Assembly (NCBI RefSeq): GCF_007786455.1
Contig: NZ_VNJK01000003.1
Span: 310,001-374,000, forward strand
Origin: Paenibacillus agilis
GTDB lineage: Bacteria; Bacillota; Bacilli; Paenibacillales; Paenibacillaceae
DNA length: 64,000 nucleotides
Direction of reading: 5' to 3'
The notes under the pieces were generated by a model that saw nothing but the letters and a program-made list of their open reading frames with translations, was not told the origin of the DNA and made no database searches. A program made the translations under genes and the position numbers. Shown here one piece after another: positions 8,021-16,558 of this stretch. Position 1 is the stretch's first letter. Each line of letters starts with the position of its first letter.

Positions 8021-10456
8021 ATGAAAAAAAGAATAGCAACACTGCTATCGCTAACTCTAGCATTCAGCACTTTGCTTAGCGCATTGGCAGATCCAGTAAG
8101 TGCTCAAGCAGCTGCAGTCAATGAAAGTGAACAAACGAAGGCAGTCGCTACATTTAAAGATGTAGAGTCACATTGGGCAAAAGAAAAAATTGCAGAGTGG
8201 TCATCTCAAGGTGTTGTTTCTGGAGCATCTGCAAATGAATTCAAGCCGGATCAGCAAGTGACTCGTGCGGAGTGGGCAGCAATCGTAAACCGCATGTTCC
8301 AGCTTAACGAACAGAAGCCGCAAGCTTACACAGATGTAGCAACAGCAGCTTGGTATGCGGACGCTGTGAATACGGCGACAACAGCGGGTTATATGAAAGG
8401 ATACACAGACGGCACATTTAAACCGAATGCTACGCTAACGCGTCAAGAAGCGGTGGCTTCCTTGTCCCGCCTGTTGAAGTGGGAGACAAACAACACGGCT
8501 CTAACTTATAAAGACAGTGCAGATATCCAGTCTTGGGCAACTTCATCTGTATCCGAAGCTGTTTATTTAGGAGTTGTAAAAGGATACGAAGAAGGTACGT
8601 TCAAGCCGAATCAATCTTTGACGCGTGCAGAAGCAGTTAGCATGCTAGATCGTGCATTTGATACATACGGCGTATGGTATGGCAAGGCAGGTACATATGG
8701 CTCCGCAACGAAGCAAGAAGTAATCCAAGGCAACGTAATTGTTAATGTCCAAGATGTTACCTTGCAAAATATTCACATAAAAGGTGACCTTATTCTTACA
8801 CAAGGTGTAGGTGAGGGAGACGTACATCTGAATAAAGTGAAGGTAGATGGCAAAACACTTATTTACGGTGGCGGTAAAAATAGTATTCATGTAAATGACA
8901 GTGTGCTTGTAAATGTAGTGGTGGACAAGCGTGATGGCTCCATTCGTTTAGTGGCGAAAGGAACTTCAAAAATTCAAGAAATTGTACTTCAGTCTCCTAC
9001 TGCAATCGATGCATACAGCGGGGTAGATGTATCACGTGTGCGCTTATCCGAGCAACTTCCTGCTCAGTCTGACATTCGACTGAATGGCTACTTCAATACT
9101 GTTGAGGTGGAGGCATACAGCATTAAGCTTCAAGTGCCTCAAGGTTCGATTAAGCAGTTAAATGTAGCTGAGAAGGCAAAAGATACGACGATTGAGGCAA
9201 GTAAGGAAGCGGAAATACTCTCATTAGTTCTTGATGCGGCGGTAAAAGTAGTCGGTGAAGCAGTCATTAAGCAGGCAACGATCAATGCGGAAGGATCAAG
9301 CTTTGATAAAGCACCGGAGCAGCTTAAAGTGGGAGATAAGGTTACTAAAGATGTGAAAGTAACAATTGGTGGAAAAGACCAAGCAGCTGGGCAATCTACA
9401 AATCAACAACCGGGTACAAATAATGATGGAGCATCTGGTGGTTCTTCAGGTGGAGGATCTACTGGAGGATCTGGTGGTGGAACATCAGGTGGAGGTTCTA
9501 ACTCTGGTAACGAAGGCACGAACCAAGGATCTTGGTTCCAACTCGAATTGAATCAGAGTGCATATACGGTTGGTGAAGTCGTTTACGGAAAAAGTCCACG
9601 TTCCGGTAAAGCTTACTTAATTCCAGAGACAGTATCTTTTGTTAATCTGGAAATGATTCAGATTGCTGTAGAAGAAGGTATTGCTCGTCAAGTAGATATT
9701 AAAGCAGACGGGAGCTTTAATATCGCGACAGATGGGTTTAAATTTGCTAGATATCAAATTGTAGTATTTGACTCAAAGAATTATTATTCGTATCCGCAAT
9801 ATTTTTATATTTTGGACGATGTTAATACACCGTTGAAACGGAACGAATTCAGACATTCGGGGTCTACGTCGGAGACAGAGCCAGAAAAAATTCACTTTAT
9901 TTTCAATAGAAAAGTGGAGGCTGTTCCTGGCGTAGATTTAAATCAATCTGTTTTATTGGCAACTTATGAAGATAAGATTTACCGTCCGATTGGTTCGGTC
10001 GGGAAAATTACAATTAAGGATAATGTAATCGAGGTCGTACCTACCAAATTATTTATTAGTAAAAAGTTTAGCTTGAAGATAGCCGAAGGTGTAGTGAGAA
10101 CACCGGATACAGGGGAATTAAATCAAGAACGTGAATGGAAAGATATTTCTCATTTCACGAGAATTAAAATCGTTGATCCAAGCATTAACCCATTGGCTGT
10201 GAAAAAAGGGACTCGTATTCCATTTTTGCTTACTCATGTGAGTAGTGATAATATCGTCTATCTTGTCCATCCAGATGTCTCAGGAACACAAGAGACATTT
10301 GATCGTCAAGTAGAGAATGGATGGGCTAATAAGGTAATAGTACCAGAAGATAAATCGAGTGAAATCTACTACATGGAGACTTCCAATTTGTCACCTGGAA
10401 ATTACATGCTGAAAGCATGGCTTGGACATGGTATTAACATTACAATTACGGAATAG
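8021..10456 (+). CDS. S-layer homology (SLH) domain surface protein
   Basis: An 811-residue secreted protein. A signal peptide (residues 1-32, cleavage near AQAAA) precedes three SLH repeats: about 45-95 (FKDVESHWAKEKI), 105-155 (YTDVATAAWYADAV) and 165-215 (YKDSADIQSWATSSV), each ending in a TRAEA/TRQEA block that binds pyruvylated wall polysaccharide. The middle (about 225-430) is a run of alternating beta-rich segments (GNVIVNVQDVTLQNIHIKGD) resembling a beta-helix. A Gly/Ser linker (about 470-500) leads to a C-terminal part of unknown function. It anchors non-covalently to the wall. A clear ribosome site GGGGGAA precedes ATG 8021 and the gene is followed by a terminator. Confidence 0.9.
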   Translation: MKKRIATLLSLTLAFSTLLSALADPVSAQAAAVNESEQTKAVATFKDVESHWAKEKIAEWSSQGVVSGASANEFKPDQQVTRAEWAAIVNRMFQLNEQKPQAYTDVATAAWYADAVNTATTAGYMKGYTDGTFKPNATLTRQEAVASLSRLLKWETNNTALTYKDSADIQSWATSSVSEAVYLGVVKGYEEGTFKPNQSLTRAEAVSMLDRAFDTYGVWYGKAGTYGSATKQEVIQGNVIVNVQDVTLQNIHIKGDLILTQGVGEGDVHLNKVKVDGKTLIYGGGKNSIHVNDSVLVNVVVDKRDGSIRLVAKGTSKIQEIVLQSPTAIDAYSGVDVSRVRLSEQLPAQSDIRLNGYFNTVEVEAYSIKLQVPQGSIKQLNVAEKAKDTTIEASKEAEILSLVLDAAVKVVGEAVIKQATINAEGSSFDKAPEQLKVGDKVTKDVKVTIGGKDQAAGQSTNQQPGTNNDGASGGSSGGGSTGGSGGGTSGGGSNSGNEGTNQGSWFQLELNQSAYTVGEVVYGKSPRSGKAYLIPETVSFVNLEMIQIAVEEGIARQVDIKADGSFNIATDGFKFARYQIVVFDSKNYYSYPQYFYILDDVNTPLKRNEFRHSGSTSETEPEKIHFIFNRKVEAVPGVDLNQSVLLATYEDKIYRPIGSVGKITIKDNVIEVVPTKLFISKKFSLKIAEGVVRTPDTGELNQEREWKDISHFTRIKIVDPSINPLAVKKGTRIPFLLTHVSSDNIVYLVHPDVSGTQETFDRQVENGWANKVIVPEDKSSEIYYMETSNLSPGNYMLKAWLGHGINITITE

Positions 10457-10557
10457 TGGTATGAACGCATTGGTTTTATTTAAAATTACCCGCAATTCCA
10501 GCTTAGCTCTTTAACAGGACACGCTCTATCGTTTACAATATAGGCTACACCATGTTT

Positions 10558-10586
10558 AGAGCCGAGGATCATACCTCGGCTCTTCC
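10558..10586 (+). terminator. terminator after the SLH gene
   Basis: A perfect 10-base stem AGAGCCGAGG/CCTCGGCTCT with loop ATCATA sits about 100 bases past the stop. The T-tract is short (TCC). Confidence 0.7.
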
Positions 10587-10621
10587 TGCATCATTAGCCA
10601 AGTAAATAAAGGAGCGTGTTT

Positions 10622-11251
10622 ATGGCAACGAACACGGAGGCATTGGTTTGGAAGCAAAGGTTAAGGGCACTTGGTGAGATGTGGTTCAGACCTCGAGAAG
10701 TAATGCGTGAACATATGCAAGTAACCAAATCAGATAGTTTTTCATTGCTGCTTGTAGTCATCAGCTCATTTTTCGGAACGCTGGATGGCTATGCTAAGGA
10801 TGGCATGGGTGATCATTCATCGCTGGCTACGATTATTTTGCTCGCCTTTGTTGTCGGAATTGTTAGCGGAATTATTAGTTTTTATATTAGTAGCTTTCTT
10901 ATTTTATGGATTGGGACAATGCTCGGAGGCACGGCCGATAGCCAAGAAATTCGTGCTGTTAATGGGTTGGCTGGATACGGACCTACGGCAATTACGGGGC
11001 TGCTCTGGGTTCCATCGCTTTTTATATTTGGCAAGCAAGTATTTACAACGACAGCTACTGGTTTCTTAGTAGCGGGATGGGCTGCTCTTATCGCGATTGT
11101 TGGTTTTGTCGTCGTAATATGGGGCATTGTTTTATTGGTCGTTGGTATTTCAGAAGCACATCAGTTTTCTAAAAAGAGAGCGTTAGCGACGATAATCCTT
11201 CCTACTGTTATCATTTTCTTTATCGCTATAATTCCTGCCATCATGCTATAA
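10622..11251 (+). CDS. Yip1-like multipass membrane protein
   Basis: A 209-residue integral membrane protein with about five hydrophobic helices after a soluble amino end containing EMWFRPREVMREHM, the pattern that opens bacterial Yip1-domain proteins. Function in bacteria is unknown. ATG 10622 is chosen because AAAGGAG at 10607-10613 lies eight bases upstream; GTG 10616 is too close to it. It is followed after 53 bases by the SRAP gene in the same direction, with no hairpin between, so they may share a transcript. Confidence 0.7.
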   Translation: MATNTEALVWKQRLRALGEMWFRPREVMREHMQVTKSDSFSLLLVVISSFFGTLDGYAKDGMGDHSSLATIILLAFVVGIVSGIISFYISSFLILWIGTMLGGTADSQEIRAVNGLAGYGPTAITGLLWVPSLFIFGKQVFTTTATGFLVAGWAALIAIVGFVVVIWGIVLLVVGISEAHQFSKKRALATIILPTVIIFFIAIIPAIML

Positions 11252-11304
11252 AATGTATATCCTTTCCACTTGTGCGCAAACTACGCGTACAGGAGGTGAG
11301 GGAG

Positions 11305-11979
11305 ATGTGTCGTCAATATTCACTTAGTACGGATTATTCGGAGCTGCAGTCAACGTTCAAGCTTGATGAATCGCGAATTGCTTATCGTCCACGTTATAAC
11401 ATAAAACCAACTCAGCTCATTCCCATCATTATGGAACAGGAAGGGCGAAGAGTGCTGGATGCCTATCGCTGGGGACTTGTGCCGTTCTGGGCGCCAGATG
11501 CTATCAATGCGGATTTAACAGCCGTTGCGGAGAATTCCTCTTACTTTAGAATGGTTGAGCGCCGACGCTGCATTATTCCTTGTAACGGATTGTACTATTG
11601 GCGCAAGCAGGAGAAGCGAATGCATCCGGTTCGAATCGTCTTGCAAACACGGGGAATATTCGGTATTGCAGGGCTGTATGAATGTTGGCGGAGTCCACAA
11701 GGCGACGATCATTACAATTGTACAGTTGTAATGTCTCGCGCAAATCGAACGATATTAGAATTTGATTCTCGGATGCCGGCTATACTCGATCAAGATGAGA
11801 TGGAGGATTGGCTTCAACCAAGTTCTTTGGAGCTAGACTACTTGAATCGATTGTTAAAGCCAATTGATGATGAACGGTTGCATCTTTATCCGGTATCACC
11901 GCTTATTCAATATGAGCACCACGACGACAGTCGTTGTATTGCAGAGATGGATTTGAAGCGTGCATGGATAAAAGCGTAG
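11305..11979 (+). CDS. SRAP/YedK-HMCES family protein lacking some catalytic residues
   Basis: SRAP proteins use Cys2, exposed after Met1 removal, to form a thiazolidine crosslink with abasic sites in single-stranded DNA. ATG 11305 gives a protein of 224 residues beginning MCRQYS with the required Cys2, preceded by AGGAGGTGAGGGAG; longer upstream starts would bury Cys2. The family frame is plain: YNIKPTQ, RWGLVPFW, N68, IIPCNGLYYW, SRMPAIL. However, the Glu of the usual GFYEW motif is Tyr98 and the His of the usual HDRMP motif is Asp154, by alignment from memory with E. coli YedK (C2, N75, E105, H160). It may bind DNA without normal crosslink chemistry, or may be a specialised paralogue. Confidence 0.85.
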   Translation: MCRQYSLSTDYSELQSTFKLDESRIAYRPRYNIKPTQLIPIIMEQEGRRVLDAYRWGLVPFWAPDAINADLTAVAENSSYFRMVERRRCIIPCNGLYYWRKQEKRMHPVRIVLQTRGIFGIAGLYECWRSPQGDDHYNCTVVMSRANRTILEFDSRMPAILDQDEMEDWLQPSSLELDYLNRLLKPIDDERLHLYPVSPLIQYEHHDDSRCIAEMDLKRAWIKA

Positions 11980-12058
11980 GTTAGTGTAGGCAGAAGCTGG
12001 CTGTCCACATGTAAAGCAGAGTGTGTCGAATGCAGAGTATATCGAATAATAAATAAAG

Positions 12059-12101
12059 AAGAGCAGCCCCTTCCTACATGGAAGAGACTGCTCTTTTATT
12101 T
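12059..12101. terminator. bidirectional terminator between convergent genes
   Basis: AAGAGCAG (12059-12066) pairs with CTGCTCTT (12088-12095); the inner bases CCCTTCC/GGAAG add to the stem. TTTTATTTT follows on the plus strand. It lies between the SRAP gene and the minus-strand membrane protein gene. Confidence 0.85.
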
Positions 12102-12120
12102 TGAGAAAACGAGATTACGC

Positions 12121-12957
12121 TCAGTGTTTAGTTCTAACTTTCATTATGACCCATAATAGCAATGTGCAGAATAGGGCGACAGTAATGCTAGTAAGTACGA
12201 TACGAAAAGTGGGTTGATTCGTCGCTATGTCATCGGTAGTGCCAATCATTCTAGTACTCATTGTGCTTGAGCCGCCATCTTGATCCGAATGCTCGTTTTG
12301 AACTTGATATTGTTTCAATGCCTTAATAATGGAGGTGGACTGGATAGCTTGATCGTTAGGGACGCCAAAGGATTGAAGGTCTTGATTAGGAGAGGCGATG
12401 GACACGAGCTCTTGTTGGGTTTCACCTAGCTTGACAATATATTTGTCAGACTTATCGGTAACGAGAATATATGGATTGCTGGTTGCGGCAGGGAGCCGCT
12501 GTAACGCTGACTTTACATAACTGGAATCACCGCCAAATGATACAAGTTGATAGCCAGCAGAAGTAGTGCCTATTCGTAAAAAAGACATGGCCTGTTGATC
12601 ACTATATACAATAAATTCCCATTGGTCAGTTGGGCGAATTACATCTTGAAATGTATGGGATGCAGGAAGGCTAAGTTGTTGTGGGTCAATCAAATATACG
12701 TGGAATCCTTCTCCTATGGTTACATGTTGAACCTCTTGCGCAGATGAATAACCGTATCCACTTGGATCTTTGCTGACTGCCTCAATAAACAATTGACGGG
12801 CTTCTTTTTCTGCATAGTTTTGTACCTCTGCAGGAATGGCCTGAGGTTTAAATGCGTCTGCTGTTTGAATGAAGGGTGTGCCTATGAATAAGGACATAAG
12901 TGCGATGAACGTTAGTGCAATTACAGCTGTAGCGGATGTAATGGTTCTTCTCATCAT
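12121..12957 (-). CDS. membrane-anchored protein of unknown function
   Basis: A 278-residue protein with an amino-terminal hydrophobic segment (about residues 10-33, a signal peptide or anchor) and a C-terminal membrane helix (about 251-272) ending in the basic tail KVRTKH. The bulk would be extracellular. It starts 13 bases after the cysteine protease gene on the same strand, so the pair is an operon. I recognise no catalytic motif. It may be the substrate, inhibitor or surface tether of the protease; all three are guesses from position. Confidence 0.6.
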   Translation of the reverse strand: MMRRTITSATAVIALTFIALMSLFIGTPFIQTADAFKPQAIPAEVQNYAEKEARQLFIEAVSKDPSGYGYSSAQEVQHVTIGEGFHVYLIDPQQLSLPASHTFQDVIRPTDQWEFIVYSDQQAMSFLRIGTTSAGYQLVSFGGDSSYVKSALQRLPAATSNPYILVTDKSDKYIVKLGETQQELVSIASPNQDLQSFGVPNDQAIQSTSIIKALKQYQVQNEHSDQDGGSSTMSTRMIGTTDDIATNQPTFRIVLTSITVALFCTLLLWVIMKVRTKH

Positions 12958-12970
12958 TTTCCTCCACCTC

Positions 12971-13540
12971 CTAATTGAACTTGTAAAGATCTTTTAAGCC
13001 CCAACGCCAAGTCTGATTATATGAACTTCCGCCCTTGAATTCGGTATAACGCATGGATGTTTTTCGGCCTACAAGAGGGTCCATATAGTTGAGCATGTCA
13101 TTGCCCCCAACCGAATCGTAACCATAAATAACGACGACATGTCCGCCTCCCGTACTCCATTGCCAAGATACATAAACAGGGCGGCTGCCATTGTCAATTT
13201 GCGTCTTTACATCGGTATAGGTAAGAGCTCCATCATACATCCAACTCGATATCCCATATTGGACAAGCCCGTTTTGTGTTTCTTGTGCGCTTGCGGAAAC
13301 GTCTGAGCAAGTAGAAGTGCCTTTGACTGCTTTGGCGATATCGCATTGTGACACATGCTTACCGTAGTATTTCAGAATGCTGGCACTGGCCCCCGCCCAG
13401 CACCATAAGCTCTGTTCTTGTTTGACTGCAGGATAGGAAGGAATATTTGTAGCTTGTACTTGAGCAACCATCGTAATGGTGAATACGGTGCAGAATGCAG
13501 AAATGAGAATGATCATCTTCTTCCATTTTCGTGCAACCAT
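12971..13540 (-). CDS. secreted papain-like cysteine protease (C39/C70-like)
   Basis: A 189-residue exported protein: signal peptide about residues 1-30, then a compact papain-like fold. The active-site Cys47 lies in QSLWCWAGAS, the His134 in GGGHVVVIYGYD and a following Asp154 in NYMDP complete a plausible triad. This arrangement resembles bacterial C39-like and AvrRpt2-like (C70) peptidases. There is no obvious propeptide, so it may be active on secretion or may be a toxin-like or bacteriocin-processing enzyme. It heads a two-gene minus-strand operon with a membrane protein. Further cysteines (C66, C78) could form a disulfide. Confidence 0.8.
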   Translation of the reverse strand: MVARKWKKMIILISAFCTVFTITMVAQVQATNIPSYPAVKQEQSLWCWAGASASILKYYGKHVSQCDIAKAVKGTSTCSDVSASAQETQNGLVQYGISSWMYDGALTYTDVKTQIDNGSRPVYVSWQWSTGGGHVVVIYGYDSVGGNDMLNYMDPLVGRKTSMRYTEFKGGSSYNQTWRWGLKDLYKFN

Positions 13541-13780
13541 AAAGCTCCCCCTTAATTTGGATTTAATAGGATATTTAAGTGGTACATTACTATTAACGCG
13601 TGTAGGGAAACAGATGTTTCACGTTCTTCTAAAAAAATCCAAACATTTTACATGAACTTATGAAATTAACCTCATTTTCTCACTGTTTTCTAATCTGTCT
13701 CTCACGGCCTTCTTTGTTTCGATATGTAAAGTAAGGTCTAAGAGAACAACTAAGGGAAACATTTGGGGAGGAAAAATAAA

Positions 13781-14965
13781 ATGAAAATTGTAATGATACC
13801 GTCTGGGTTTAAAGAATGTTTAGATGCTGAGGAAGTTGCGATTGCGATGCAGGAAGGGGTATGCCGATTTAATCCGTTGGCGGATATCGCAGTGATTCCT
13901 ATGATCGATGGAGGCGAAGGTTTCGCGAAGACGATTATTAACATAAAAAAAGGCACGTTGATTCATAAAAAAGTAATAGGTCCAGTAGGGAAGGTTGTTA
14001 AGAGTCACTTTGGTGTATACACAGATGAATTTGGCAAAAAGACCGCTGTTATTGAGATGGCTGCTGTAGCGGGCTTGAAGCTTGTGCCGCGTAATCAACG
14101 CAATCCATTGTGGACGACGACGTATGGGGTTGGACAATTAATTTCAGCTGCATTGGACTTGGAAGTGGACAATATTTTAATCGGCTGCGGAGATTCCGGA
14201 ACTTCAGATGGAGGCGCTGGAATGGCTCAAGCGTTAGGCTTGCGTTTCCTTGATGAGACAGGAACTGAAATGGTAGTGCGCGGCGGAGGAGACTTGGAGC
14301 ATGTGGTGAGCATGGATCTGTCTCAATTGGATGAACGCTTGCGTAAAGTCAATATTGATGTGGCATGCAACTGGCACAATGTACTATGTGGTGAGAAAGG
14401 TGTGGCGCGGGTATTTGGACCGCAAAAGGGTGCAACCGAAGAAGAAGTGGAACAGTTGTCGTCTGGCTTCGATACGTATGCAGGACTGATTCAAGAGCAT
14501 CTTGGCATCGATGTACATCAGTCTCCAGGCAGCGGTGCTTCAGGTGGTCTCGGAGCTGGGTTAGTTGCCTTTACAGGTGCGAGATTGCATCCGCGCTACG
14601 ATGTCATTATGAAATATATTCAAATTGAAGAAACAATTGAGCAAGCAGATGTTGTGTTGACAGCAGAAGGATGTTTGGACTTCCAGACTCCAAATGGCAA
14701 GATTCCAGCTGAAGTTGCTCGTATTGCGAAGAAGCATGGGATTCCCGTTATTGCGATAACAGGCACAATTGGTAAAGACGCGCATGTGAACTATGACAGT
14801 GGGATTGATGCGTTTATGAGTATTATTCAAAAACCGATTTCACTAGAAAAGGCAATGAATAAAGCATCAGCTTGGATCGCAGATAGTGTGGAAGCTTCTA
14901 TGCGCTATATTCGTATCGGTTATCAGATCGCGCAGCGTGAGCAGCATCAAGGAGGAGTCGTGTAG
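13781..14965 (+). CDS. glycerate kinase (GlxK/GarK family)
   Basis: A 394-residue cytoplasmic enzyme that phosphorylates D-glycerate to 2-phosphoglycerate in the usual members of this family. Diagnostic blocks include the amino end PSGFKECLDAEEV, DGGEGF, GCGDSGTSDGGAGMAQALG and GSGASGGLGAGL, and a late TAEGCLDFQTPNGK segment. ATG 13781 has GGGGAGG 9-16 bases upstream. The permease gene starts one base after its stop, so the two make an import-and-phosphorylate module for glycerate or a related organic acid. Confidence 0.92.
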   Translation: MKIVMIPSGFKECLDAEEVAIAMQEGVCRFNPLADIAVIPMIDGGEGFAKTIINIKKGTLIHKKVIGPVGKVVKSHFGVYTDEFGKKTAVIEMAAVAGLKLVPRNQRNPLWTTTYGVGQLISAALDLEVDNILIGCGDSGTSDGGAGMAQALGLRFLDETGTEMVVRGGGDLEHVVSMDLSQLDERLRKVNIDVACNWHNVLCGEKGVARVFGPQKGATEEEVEQLSSGFDTYAGLIQEHLGIDVHQSPGSGASGGLGAGLVAFTGARLHPRYDVIMKYIQIEETIEQADVVLTAEGCLDFQTPNGKIPAEVARIAKKHGIPVIAITGTIGKDAHVNYDSGIDAFMSIIQKPISLEKAMNKASAWIADSVEASMRYIRIGYQIAQREQHQGGVV

Positions 14966-14966
14966 G

Positions 14967-16436
14967 ATGGAGTCAGAATTAAGTAGACGGACATCATCAC
15001 AGCAAGGGTGGAGAGTTCGTCTTGCGCAACTATCGAATAGCCGTATTTTTAGTGCCGTTGCTGTAGTCGTATCCATTCTACTCATTGCGTTCGTCGATGG
15101 ACTCCCCTATGAAGCGAAAGTAACGGCCTTCTTCTTTCTCCTAGCTATGGGGTTGTGGATTGGAAGTTCACTCCCAGCAGGCTACGTTGCATTAGGTGCT
15201 GTTATAGCGATTGTCCTGTTCCGGGGGGCGGAAGCTTCCTTGTTATATGAATCGTTTGCAGAAGAAGTAGTCTGGCTTATGGTTGGGGCGTTCATTATTG
15301 GTGAAGCCGTTCGTGAGTCGGGGCTTGCTTCTCGATTTACACGCGGCGTTGTTCGTCGGGCACGCCATTCAGGACATGTCATGACATTGCTGACGTTAGC
15401 GCTTCAAGTGGTATCCTTCTTTATTCCGTCCACGTCAGGGCGAGCGGCGTTATCAATGCCGATCGTGAAGGAGATTAGTGCTTTGCTGCATAGCAAGCGC
15501 CAGAAGCAGACGCTTGCTATGCTTGTGCCAATCATGATCTTGATGAGTACATCGGCTACTTTGATTGGTGCAGGTGCACATGTAATCGGGATCGGAATAT
15601 TAGAGCAGACGAGTGGTCAGACAATTTCCTATGTGCAGTGGTTTGTATGGGGTGTTCCGTTTGTACTGGTCATTTGTGCAATCTCTTTACTTGTCATTCA
15701 AAAGCTCTATGGTGCTAAAGAGCCCTTGCAACCTTTAGGCGAGCAGTCTCGTTCGATAGAGGCGGACCATGTAGCTACGAGCAATAGCAGCAGCTTAACC
15801 GTGATGGAGAAAAAGACGTTATGGATGACGGGCGGACTGATTATTGCTTGGATGACTGAAAGCTTGCACGGCTATGATTTGGCGTTCATTACGATGATTG
15901 GTGCGCTGCTGTTTATGACACCGCAGTGGGGTGTTATTTCATGGAAGCAGGGAATTAAGTCGGTATCGTGGAGTTTAATTGTATTTGTTGCTGCCGCGAC
16001 AGCGCTAGGAAAAGGTTTGGTAGAGACAGGGGTTGTTAATTGGATTCAACAACGTTTGTTTCAGTTTCTCGATGTGCTTCAGCACGTACCGGACTTTGTC
16101 ATTTTGTTAACGGTGCTAATCATTACGGTTACTTCGCATTTATATATTACTTCTCATACGACTCGTGCAGTTGTCATGATTCCTGGTCTCATCGTATTTG
16201 GGCAATCGCTCGGTTTAAACGAGACGGCGATTGTATTTCTTAGCTTGGTCGCTATGAATTATTGTGTTACATTCCCTGTTAGCTCGAAGGCACTGCTTCT
16301 CTTCTACGAAGACGAAGAGGTTGCTTACGATGCGAAAGACTTGCTGAAACTAAGTATGATTATGATGCCTGTATATGTTCTGGTTATGATTGTATTTTAC
16401 TATACGTACTGGAACTGGACGGGGTTAAGTTTATAG
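14967..16436 (+). CDS. SLC13/DASS-type anion symporter
   Basis: A 489-residue membrane protein with about 11-12 helices. It shows the paired re-entrant signatures of the divalent anion/sodium symporter family: PSTSGRAALSMPIV in the first half and TSHTTRAVVMIPGL plus the CVTFPVSSKALL segment in the second. ATG 14967 follows GGAGGAG with a nine-base gap and lies one base beyond the glycerate kinase stop. Substrates in this family are di- and tricarboxylates, sulfate or other small anions; linkage to glycerate kinase makes glycerate or a hydroxy-dicarboxylate the best guess. Confidence 0.85.
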   Translation: MESELSRRTSSQQGWRVRLAQLSNSRIFSAVAVVVSILLIAFVDGLPYEAKVTAFFFLLAMGLWIGSSLPAGYVALGAVIAIVLFRGAEASLLYESFAEEVVWLMVGAFIIGEAVRESGLASRFTRGVVRRARHSGHVMTLLTLALQVVSFFIPSTSGRAALSMPIVKEISALLHSKRQKQTLAMLVPIMILMSTSATLIGAGAHVIGIGILEQTSGQTISYVQWFVWGVPFVLVICAISLLVIQKLYGAKEPLQPLGEQSRSIEADHVATSNSSSLTVMEKKTLWMTGGLIIAWMTESLHGYDLAFITMIGALLFMTPQWGVISWKQGIKSVSWSLIVFVAAATALGKGLVETGVVNWIQQRLFQFLDVLQHVPDFVILLTVLIITVTSHLYITSHTTRAVVMIPGLIVFGQSLGLNETAIVFLSLVAMNYCVTFPVSSKALLLFYEDEEVAYDAKDLLKLSMIMMPVYVLVMIVFYYTYWNWTGLSL

Positions 16437-16480
16437 AGTTTGTTGAAGTTCGGAGGGGAAGATCGTAGGAGTGAATGAGC

Positions 16481-16508
16481 TTGGCTGCTATTTCGGGTGT
16501 GATATAAT
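16481..16508 (+). promoter_or_regulatory. sigma-A type promoter for the nuclease-glycosylase pair
   Basis: TTGGCT at 16481-16486 and TATAAT at 16503-16508 are separated by 16 bases, about 50 bases before the nuclease start codon. Confidence 0.55.
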
Positions 16509-16558
16509 AGACCGATAGGAACGAATGATCGGATAACACCTGGAAGGGAGCTTTGCAT

